Of a stretch of DNA of 5,923 nt, positions 1 through 5,621 are shown piece after piece. How positions within the stretch are numbered: the stretch's first letter is position 1; each line of letters opens with the position of its first letter. The translations under genes were made by a program, and so were the position numbers. The notes under the pieces are model-generated. The model saw nothing but the letters and a program-made list of their open reading frames with translations. It was not told the origin of the DNA and made no database searches. The stretch comes from Euryarchaeota archaeon UBA53 (GTDB lineage: Archaea > Thermoplasmatota > Poseidoniia > Poseidoniales > Poseidoniaceae): the NCBI GenBank assembly GCA_002507425.1, contig DAZU01000025.1:5078-11000 (forward strand). The letters run 5' to 3'.

Positions 1-674
1 GTGCCTCCACAGTGAGAACCATGCCCTTGGTCATCATAAGGGAAATCAGTTCCGTTCGTGTTTCCAGGATTATTTACAGGATCGTAAAATCCTATTATCT
101 TTGGATCATCTGTTAACGGGTCGTCATCCTGATCGTCGAGGCTTGTGTGGTTTCCATCCAGGCCAGTGTCTATTATCGCAACGGTAGATCCAGTCCCATC
201 ATATCCAGTTTCTTCAAACGCCATGTCTACGCCATGTCCTGCTCTTGCATCAGAGTTTGCAATAGTCAGGATACCGTCAAGTTCAATCATAACAACTCCG
301 GGTATCTCTCTTAAAGTTAGTAACTCTGTAACTGGGACTCTTCCTGCTAGAGCGTCTATGCCATGGAGGATGAATTGATGCTCATAGTCAACCGAATTTT
401 CCAAAATTTCAATATCGTTTTCATCGGGTGTGTAATGGTAGTCGATAATCAAAGGTAGTGATTTTCTTTCATCCAAGAAAATGGGATTGTCCATGTGTAG
501 TTCTACCATATCCCCAATCTTGTTCTGATTTCTGTCAACAGTAGTATCTGTCCACCAACCTTCTGGTGTATCGTCATTATCATCTGCAATTGAAACAGGA
601 ACAGTCGCAATCGCCAACGGAGCGAGTAAAATCGCTAGTCCAAACAAACCGAAAATCCGCCTGTAGTTGCTCAT
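1..674 (-). CDS. Secreted subtilisin-like serine protease (peptidase S8), N-terminal part, cut by window edge
   Basis: Reading the minus strand from ATG at 674-672 gives 224 complete codons with no stop, open at the left edge. Residues 1-30 look like a signal peptide: basic MSNYRR, a hydrophobic core, and probable cleavage after VSIA before the acidic DDNDD. Residues 47-58 fit a DxNxNxIxDxxE calcium-binding loop. Residues about 73-135 resemble an inhibitor-type propeptide. The catalytic domain then begins: AIIDTGLDG holds the nucleophile-activating Asp (D169), and GHGSHCGG matches the HGTHVAG signature with catalytic H218. The oxyanion Asn and catalytic Ser motif (GTS) should lie beyond the edge and are not seen. 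By family knowledge it is an exported endopeptidase, made as a zymogen and likely used to digest extracellular protein. It diverges from the acyltransferase gene. No strong Shine-Dalgarno precedes the start, only GTGA five bases upstream. Family assignment is secure; substrate and full length are unknown. Confidence 0.92.
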   Translation of the reverse strand, partial: MSNYRRIFGLFGLAILLAPLAIATVPVSIADDNDDTPEGWWTDTTVDRNQNKIGDMVELHMDNPIFLDERKSLPLIIDYHYTPDENDIEILENSVDYEHQFILHGIDALAGRVPVTELLTLREIPGVVMIELDGILTIANSDARAGHGVDMAFEETGYDGTGSTVAIIDTGLDGNHTSLDDQDDDPLTDDPKIIGFYDPVNNPGNTNGTDFPYDDQGHGSHCGG

Positions 675-770
675 AATAGTCACGTCGCCCTGACCGACTT
701 GGTAATACTGTTTGAAACCTGTGTATTGATGATAAACTGGGATATAACTCAAAACCTTTGATGGGCAGGG
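675..770. promoter_or_regulatory. Divergent promoter region between protease and acyltransferase genes
   Basis: This 96-base spacer separates two genes transcribed away from each other, so it must hold both promoters. For the rightward gene, GATATAAC at 741-748 is a TATA-like box centred about 26 bases before the GTG at 771, the spacing expected for a leaderless archaeal transcript. The same box reads GTTATATC on the minus strand. For the leftward gene, that box, the TTTATC around 731-736 (minus strand) and a weak TATTAC around 703-708 are all candidates, and none is compelling. No strong operator-like palindrome was seen. Confidence 0.5.
741..748 (+). promoter_or_regulatory. TATA-like box for the acyltransferase gene
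   Basis: GATATAAC sits with its centre about 26 bases ahead of the GTG start at 771. That is the usual archaeal TATA-to-transcription-start distance, so transcription would begin at or next to the start codon. The match is by eye and the element is short. Confidence 0.42.
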
Positions 771-2147
771 GTGGCTGTGGGGCTAAAAAACAAAGTAATG
801 GGCAGCCTCATTTCAAATTGGTTTCGAGAAATAAGTCTCATTGATGTCGAGAATATCCCAAAAGATAGGGGTTCAATAATTGTTTCATGGCATCCTGGCG
901 GGTTATTTGATGAACTGTTAACAAAGACTCTCCTTCCTATCGAAGTAATACAGGTTGAAGATGATAACTTTGATGCTGACCAGATACATAATGCAGCAGA
1001 AAAGGTTGCTAGAGGAGGTAGTGTTCTGGTCTTTCCTGAAGGGCTTTCTCACGATCAACCTAAGTCCATGGCTGTGAAAGATTCGGCAGCAAAAATAGCA
1101 CTAAAATCTACAGAAATATGTGAGGGAGAAAAGCCGGTGGTTATAGCACTAGGAATACATTACAGTAACAAAAATAAGTTTAGAGGCAGAGTTGCTGTTA
1201 CGGTAGAGAGGCCAATCGAAATAACTGGACAAGTGCATGAACTAACAGAAATTATCTCTGGAGAAATTTACAGGGCATCCCAATCTAGAGAATATTGGGA
1301 AGATCGTGAATTGATATGGAAAGCACGATCTATTGTAAGAGCGGAGAGAAATAGAGATTTAGAATTAAGACACCTTAAGGCAGATTTTGGAGAGGAAATT
1401 TTAGGTGCGAGAAGAGTTCGTGCAGCTTGGGAGTGGTTGGCACAAAACAACCCAGTAGAGTGTGAAAAATTGGAGGATGAAACAAGACAGCACATTGCAG
1501 TGCTAGATTCTTACAATCTCCGTCCCGAAGACGTCGATGCTCGTCCTCTTTCAGTCACGAACAAAGGTATGTTAAAATCAGTAATATTATGGATTTATGC
1601 TTGGTCTTTTATGCTCGGATTTGTAACAATAAGTGCATTGATTGGCTCACTGCCTCCGTTTCTTGTAGTTGTATTTTCAGACAGGTTAATATTCTCAAAA
1701 TTTGATCAGGCAAAGAGGAGTAAAATGAAGTTGTATACCATATTCATAGCGTATCCAATTTGGTGGACTGTATCAGCTCTATTCTTTACATGGGCCTTAC
1801 TTTCTCCTGATAGTCCAATTGCCGGATTGGCTGATTATAGTGTGACAATCGAATTACTGTTCTCTTTACCAGCATACTCAGTCCTACCGGTCATGTTATG
1901 GTGGATGCCTGCGTCTGGAAAACTTCAGGTGGCATTGTATACACGGGGCACGAAATCATGGAAAAGAATGCGATTGTGGATGAAATGGCGCTCTCCAAAA
2001 TTTGATTGGAATTCTATAAGTAAATCTCAACAAAATTTAGCCTTAAAGTTAGTAAAAATCGGTGATAAATTAATACTTCCCGGAGACGAAGATTGGTTGG
2101 AGCCTCTACCTGGGATGGATGATATCACTTCTGTAAAACTTCGATGA
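771..2147 (+). CDS. Membrane-associated PlsC/GPT2-SCT1-type glycerophosphate acyltransferase-like protein
   Basis: The 458-residue product has an N-terminal acyltransferase domain at about residues 20-155. SWHPGGLFDE supplies the catalytic H41 and D47 in an H-x5-D spacing, a variant of the classical H-x4-D that I recall from related families. FPEGLSHDQP (88-97) is the FPEG substrate-binding block in the form typical of GPT2/SCT1-type enzymes, followed by KDSAAKIAL where relatives have LKTGAARIAL. Residues 160-260 are a charged helical region ending in a VLDSYNLRPEDV stretch typical of this subgroup. Three hydrophobic segments follow, at about 269-303, 319-343 and 358-378, then a basic C-terminal tail. 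Such enzymes move acyl groups from acyl-CoA or acyl-ACP to glycerol phosphate or its monoacyl form at the membrane face. The GTG start fits a leaderless transcript; GTG 777 and ATG 798 are in-frame alternatives. Acceptor position and acyl donor cannot be told. Fatty-acyl transfer would be notable if the host is an archaeon. Confidence 0.82.
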   Translation: MAVGLKNKVMGSLISNWFREISLIDVENIPKDRGSIIVSWHPGGLFDELLTKTLLPIEVIQVEDDNFDADQIHNAAEKVARGGSVLVFPEGLSHDQPKSMAVKDSAAKIALKSTEICEGEKPVVIALGIHYSNKNKFRGRVAVTVERPIEITGQVHELTEIISGEIYRASQSREYWEDRELIWKARSIVRAERNRDLELRHLKADFGEEILGARRVRAAWEWLAQNNPVECEKLEDETRQHIAVLDSYNLRPEDVDARPLSVTNKGMLKSVILWIYAWSFMLGFVTISALIGSLPPFLVVVFSDRLIFSKFDQAKRSKMKLYTIFIAYPIWWTVSALFFTWALLSPDSPIAGLADYSVTIELLFSLPAYSVLPVMLWWMPASGKLQVALYTRGTKSWKRMRLWMKWRSPKFDWNSISKSQQNLALKLVKIGDKLILPGDEDWLEPLPGMDDITSVKLR

Positions 2148-2154
2148 ATTTTCG

Positions 2155-2183
2155 TGTTTATAAGCAGTTGATAAAATAAAGGG
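2155..2183 (+). promoter_or_regulatory. Promoter of the molybdenum hydroxylase operon (two candidate TATA boxes)
   Basis: The 85-base gap after the acyltransferase stop holds TTTATAAG at 2157-2164, close to the archaeal TTTATATA consensus, and an A/T-rich ATAAAATA at 2171-2178. They would place transcript starts near 2186 or near 2201, leaving a 5' leader of roughly 30-47 bases before the ATG at 2233. Which one is used decides whether the repeat downstream lies in the DNA operator position or in the RNA leader. Confidence 0.48.
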
Positions 2184-2188
2184 CAACG

Positions 2189-2224
2189 CTATTAGGTTGG
2201 GCCATTGTAAGACTAATAGGTTGG
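2189..2224 (+). repeat. Twelve-base direct repeat, 24-base period, containing a 7-base inverted repeat
   Basis: CTATTAGGTTGG at 2189-2200 recurs as CTAATAGGTTGG at 2213-2224, 11 of 12 bases the same. The first seven bases of each copy (CTATTAG and CTAATAG) are also exact reverse complements, so the element could either bind a regulator in tandem or fold as a 7-base-pair stem with a 17-base loop. It lies between the operon's TATA candidates and its first start codon. The second copy overlaps the GGTG ribosome-binding core, so binding or folding there could affect translation. Regulation is inferred only. Confidence 0.45.
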
Positions 2225-2226
2225 TG
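2223..2226 (+). promoter_or_regulatory. Shine-Dalgarno-like GGTG deciding the small-subunit start
   Basis: GGTG ends six bases before ATG 2233. The same core precedes the next two genes at similar spacing, which favours ATG 2233 over the in-frame TTG at 2197 or ATG at 2257. Confidence 0.5.
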
Positions 2227-2232
2227 CTACCC

Positions 2233-2808
2233 ATGGTCGGTGAGGACTTTGTCTCAATGATTCCTGCTGCACAATCTGAGATTTGGTATGGGGAAGTAAA
2301 TGGACAGACAAAAGAAGTGATTGCGAAGTCCAATTCCATTCTATTAGATGTCCTTCGAGACAAAACTGGGTGCTTAGGTGTAAAGCGCGGATGTGATATG
2401 GGTACATGCGGATGTTGCACCGTTATGATTGACGGCGAACCTCGTCTTTCATGCCTTACCATGGCTCACGACGTAAGTGGTTCCAAAATTACTACTGTCG
2501 AGGGACTATCGGACGGTTCTCATTTAGCGCCTATACAGCAGTGTTTTGCAGATCATGGTGGTTCGCAATGCGGCTTCTGCACACCTGGTTTCTTGATTGC
2601 ATCTCAAGCATTATTAGAGAAAAATCCCAATCCGACGGAACAACAGATAGCCTGCGCAATAGAAGGTAATTTGTGCAGGTGTACAGGTTATCAACAAATA
2701 GTGCAATCGATTCAAGCAGCAGCAGCTATTCATAGAGGTGATGCAGAAGCAGTAGCCTCCAACAATGCGGCTCACGCCGATCCCCATCCAAGTGGTCCAG
2801 AAATCTAG
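2233..2808 (+). CDS. Molybdenum hydroxylase small subunit, two [2Fe-2S] clusters (xanthine dehydrogenase family, HcrC/HbaB/CoxS-like)
   Basis: The 191-residue product carries electrons between the Mo site and FAD inside a three-subunit cytoplasmic enzyme. The N-terminal plant-ferredoxin-like domain starts at WYGEVNG (about 18-24) and binds one cluster through C54, C59, C62 and C74 (GCDMGTCGCCTV, then LSC). The C-terminal four-helix domain binds the second through C113 and C116 (CGFCTPGF) and C148 and C150 (NLCRCTGY). All eight ligands are present, so the gene looks intact. C61 is an additional cysteine next to ligand C62, where relatives often have alanine. After residue about 160 there is a low-complexity Ala/His/Pro tail of some 30 residues beyond the usual end. 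The start is ATG 2233, backed by GGTG upstream; an in-frame TTG at 2197 would add 12 residues with no family resemblance. It lies eight bases ahead of the catalytic subunit. Family assignment is very secure; the subtype rests on the neighbour. Confidence 0.93.
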   Translation: MVGEDFVSMIPAAQSEIWYGEVNGQTKEVIAKSNSILLDVLRDKTGCLGVKRGCDMGTCGCCTVMIDGEPRLSCLTMAHDVSGSKITTVEGLSDGSHLAPIQQCFADHGGSQCGFCTPGFLIASQALLEKNPNPTEQQIACAIEGNLCRCTGYQQIVQSIQAAAAIHRGDAEAVASNNAAHADPHPSGPEI

Positions 2809-2811
2809 GTG
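2808..2811 (+). promoter_or_regulatory. Shine-Dalgarno-like GGTG for the large subunit
   Basis: GGTG begins at the last base of the small-subunit stop codon and ends five bases before ATG 2817. The arrangement suggests that ribosomes ending the small subunit restart on the large one, keeping the two in step. Confidence 0.5.
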
Positions 2812-2816
2812 TCAGC

Positions 2817-5621
2817 ATGAGCAAAGATTACGTCCAACAAGCTGGTATGAACAAGGATGTGCGTGTTGATGGTAAGAGAGTAGCTGGAAAGATGCGATTC
2901 AATCCACCCGGATCTGGAGGGTCTAGACCCGAGATGGCTGAGAGAGACATGGAATTTATTCCTGAACTTGAGGGTGGAAATGAAGCACAACCAGCAGGGG
3001 GGCATTTCCAAGATAAATACAGAACTGGAACGACTGTTGGAAAAAGAACTCCGTTGGTGGATGCAAACGCAAAGGTAACTGGCCAAGCATGGTATGGTGA
3101 CGATGTAAGACTGGCCAATGAATTGATTGGCAGAATAATTAGGTCACCTTATCATTACGCTAGAGTGAAAAGTGTTGATACTTCAGAAGCTGAAAAATTA
3201 CCCGGAGTCATCGCTGTGTCAACAGGGGTTGATGCCCCGAGTCAATTCGGAGTTCTACCAGTTACTAAAGACGAACATGCAATGGCTGTGGAGAAAGTAA
3301 GGCATGTGGGTGACTTAGTGGCATGCGTTGCAGCGGTAGACGAGGAAACGGCTAGACATGCTGCAAGGCTCATCAAAATAGAATATGAGGTTCTTGACCC
3401 AGTTCATGATCCGAAAAAAGGTCTTCTTGATGTAGATGAGCCTATCCACTGGAGAGGGCCATATCACATCGGCTCAACAAATGTCCAAAAGAGAGTTTTC
3501 CAAGAGTTTGGCGATAGAGGAAGTCTAGAAGATACAACCCAAGCATTCCACAACGGAAAATGGAAGTTTATGGGTGTAAATCATGGTTTCACAGAACCCC
3601 ATGCCGTTGTCGCTCACTGGGACCCTAATGGTCGATTACAGTTGTATACGCCTCAACAAGTTCCTCACTACGCTCATAGAGCTCTATCCACTGTTCTGGA
3701 AGTTCCAATGCATCAAATAAACGTCATAAGAACGTTTGTTGGAGGTGGATTTGGTGGTAAATCCGATCCATTTCCACATGAAATGTGTGCTGCAATACTA
3801 GCCAGAAAGGCGGGAAGACCTGTCAGAATAACATTCGATAGAGAGGAAGTGTTTTGGGTTAATAGAGGGAGACACCCCTCCCATATTGAAGTTAAGATTA
3901 ATGCAAACGATGAAGCAAAAATTTCCGGATTTGAAATCGATGCACTAATCGACGGAGGCGGCTTCGCATCCTTTGGACACGTTACATCGTATTACAACGG
4001 AGTATTAGCTACAGCACCTTACGAACTGGGGTCCTTCCACTACACAGGTGCAAGAGTTTGGACAAATAAGCCTGCAAGCGGAGCTATGAGAGGTCATGGA
4101 GCGGTTAATACAAGGTGTGCAATTGAAGTTGGCTTGGACGACATTGCAGAAAAACTGAAAGTAGATCCTGTCGATTTACGTCTAGCGAACTTGCTCCCTC
4201 CACACTCCAAAACCATTACTGGTTTTAGAATAACTTCTAACGGAATGCGTCAGGCTCTTGAAAGGGTTAGAGAAGGCAGTAATTGGAGCGAAAAATTCCG
4301 AAAATTACCACTAGGTAAAGGCATAGGAATCGGTTGTGGTTTTTTCATCTCAGGCTCAGGGTTACCAATTCACTGGGATCCTCACAATTTCCCTCACGCA
4401 ACCGTTCACTTGCAAATCGATATGGACGGAGGGGTTACCGTACACACTGGCGCAGCAGACATTGGGCAGGGCTCCAGTACAGCGGTCGCACAAGTTGTTG
4501 CTGAGGTTCTAGCTCTTCCGTTAGAAATGGTCCATGTGAGGTCGCATGAGAGTGATACAAGTCCTGTCGACCTTGGTTCATATTCTTCAAGGGTAACTTT
4601 CATGAATGCAAATGCAGCCATTGGTGCTGCACTTGAGATTCGAGAAAAACTTCTGAATGCAGCGGGTGAGATTCTGGATGTAGAACCAGAAAAACTGGTT
4701 CTAAATGATAGACGTATTTATGTTAAAAGAGATCCAACAATAGGGGTTTCATACCTCGATGCGCTTCATAAATCACAGGAGGATATTGGCGCTCTCATAG
4801 CAAGTGGTGCATACAGAACACCTCCTATGGGCGGTATTCACAAAGGAGCAGCAGCGGGTCTTGCACCGGCATATTCATTTTCGGCATATGTTGCTGAGGT
4901 CGATGTTGATGTGGATACGGGTCAGATAAAATGCACAAATGTGTGGGCAGCCCATGATTGCGGCAAAGCCCTAAACCCACTTGCGGTTGAAGGCCAAATT
5001 ATTGGTTCCTGTCACATGGGACTTGGTCAGGTCCTATCAGAACAAATGGTCTATGGTAGAACTGGACATCTGCAAAATCCAAATTTCCTTGAATACAAAA
5101 TTCCAAGTGTACATGAAATGCCAAATGTTACCCCGATTATAATCGAATCTTGCGACCCAGAGGGACCTTTTGGGGCAAAAGAAGCAGGTGAAGGACCATT
5201 ATTACCAATTCTTCCAGCAGTTGTAAATGCAGTTTACGATGCAATAGGTGTCAGGATTAACGATTTGCCACTGACACCAGACAAGGTTTGGGCTGCGATA
5301 TCAAAGAAAATGAAGAAATTAAAACTCGATGACCCAAGAGATTTGCCTGTTCCAACTTTGGATTTTTCAGAACTTCAAAAGAAATTAGAGGAGCGCTCTA
5401 ATGAGCACAGGTTGAGGGATTCTCGCAGACAGAGGATGGAAGATACAGGACCTTATCTAAACGGAGTGTTATTTGGCTTAGACCCAACATTGCCACCGGA
5501 GGAACAAGATGAAACTTGGAAGATTTCGGTAAAACCTGACTCCAGCCAGTTAGATAACCTTGGTTTAGCGGGTTCCGCATGGACCAAAAAAGAGCAAAGG
5601 CACATGGCGGGTGGTAAGTAA
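2817..5621 (+). CDS. Molybdopterin-binding catalytic large subunit of a xanthine dehydrogenase-family enzyme, 4-hydroxybenzoyl-CoA reductase (HcrA/HbaC)-like
   Basis: The 934-residue product holds the molybdenum-pterin cytosine dinucleotide cofactor and the active site. The aldehyde oxidase/xanthine dehydrogenase a/b hammerhead domain runs from VGKRTPLVDANAKVTG (74-89) to about 195. The Mo-binding domains follow: NHGFTEPHAVVAHWD (255-269), the pterin loop FVGGGFGGK (307-315), SGAMRGHGAVN (421-431), TGAADIGQGSS (544-554), DLGSYSSRVTFM (585-596), and GAKEAGEG (786-793), whose E792 is the expected catalytic base. These match the HcrA branch from family memory; the AYRCSFR loop of form I CO dehydrogenase is absent. 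Relatives are about 770-810 residues, so about 70 residues at the N-terminus and about 100 at the C-terminus (from about 833, rich in Lys, Arg and Glu) are extra. The extensions show no recognised domain or export signal. The substrate is unproven: an aromatic CoA thioester, an N-heterocycle or an aldehyde all remain possible. It sits between the small and FAD subunit genes. Confidence 0.92.
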   Translation: MSKDYVQQAGMNKDVRVDGKRVAGKMRFNPPGSGGSRPEMAERDMEFIPELEGGNEAQPAGGHFQDKYRTGTTVGKRTPLVDANAKVTGQAWYGDDVRLANELIGRIIRSPYHYARVKSVDTSEAEKLPGVIAVSTGVDAPSQFGVLPVTKDEHAMAVEKVRHVGDLVACVAAVDEETARHAARLIKIEYEVLDPVHDPKKGLLDVDEPIHWRGPYHIGSTNVQKRVFQEFGDRGSLEDTTQAFHNGKWKFMGVNHGFTEPHAVVAHWDPNGRLQLYTPQQVPHYAHRALSTVLEVPMHQINVIRTFVGGGFGGKSDPFPHEMCAAILARKAGRPVRITFDREEVFWVNRGRHPSHIEVKINANDEAKISGFEIDALIDGGGFASFGHVTSYYNGVLATAPYELGSFHYTGARVWTNKPASGAMRGHGAVNTRCAIEVGLDDIAEKLKVDPVDLRLANLLPPHSKTITGFRITSNGMRQALERVREGSNWSEKFRKLPLGKGIGIGCGFFISGSGLPIHWDPHNFPHATVHLQIDMDGGVTVHTGAADIGQGSSTAVAQVVAEVLALPLEMVHVRSHESDTSPVDLGSYSSRVTFMNANAAIGAALEIREKLLNAAGEILDVEPEKLVLNDRRIYVKRDPTIGVSYLDALHKSQEDIGALIASGAYRTPPMGGIHKGAAAGLAPAYSFSAYVAEVDVDVDTGQIKCTNVWAAHDCGKALNPLAVEGQIIGSCHMGLGQVLSEQMVYGRTGHLQNPNFLEYKIPSVHEMPNVTPIIIESCDPEGPFGAKEAGEGPLLPILPAVVNAVYDAIGVRINDLPLTPDKVWAAISKKMKKLKLDDPRDLPVPTLDFSELQKKLEERSNEHRLRDSRRQRMEDTGPYLNGVLFGLDPTLPPEEQDETWKISVKPDSSQLDNLGLAGSAWTKKEQRHMAGGK
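5610..5614 (+). promoter_or_regulatory. Shine-Dalgarno-like GGTGG for the FAD subunit
   Basis: GGTGG lies inside the last codons of the large subunit, six bases before the ATG at 5621. Its spacing favours that start over the in-frame ATG at 5627, which would be twelve bases away. Confidence 0.45.

Noticed and set aside
145..378. Plus-strand open frame of 77 codons
   Set aside because: It lies antisense to the protease reading frame, which has clear catalytic motifs across the same bases. The plus-strand translation has no recognisable domain.
761..844. Short 27-codon open frame from ATG 761 overlapping the acyltransferase start
   Set aside because: It lies only about 17 bases after the TATA-like centre, so it would probably precede the transcript start. 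It is low-complexity and out of frame with the real gene.
2148..2160. Terminator after the acyltransferase
   Set aside because: Only a run of four T is present, with no stem, which is too weak to support a call.
2197..2232. Upstream TTG start for the small subunit
   Set aside because: It adds 12 residues unlike the family, has no ribosome-binding core before it, and lies close to or upstream of the likely transcript start. ATG 2233 has GGTG at six bases.
2106..2462. Minus-strand open frame of 118 codons crossing the operon promoter
   Set aside because: It overlaps the end of the acyltransferase and the conserved first cluster of the small subunit on the other strand, with no family resemblance of its own.
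2805..3118. Two overlapping minus-strand open frames (2805-3086 and 2828-3118)
   Set aside because: Both are shadows opposite the large-subunit N-terminus. I considered that the unusual N-terminal extension might be an artefact of a real minus-strand gene, but neither translation shows a domain, and the plus frame is continuous with good spacing to GGTG.
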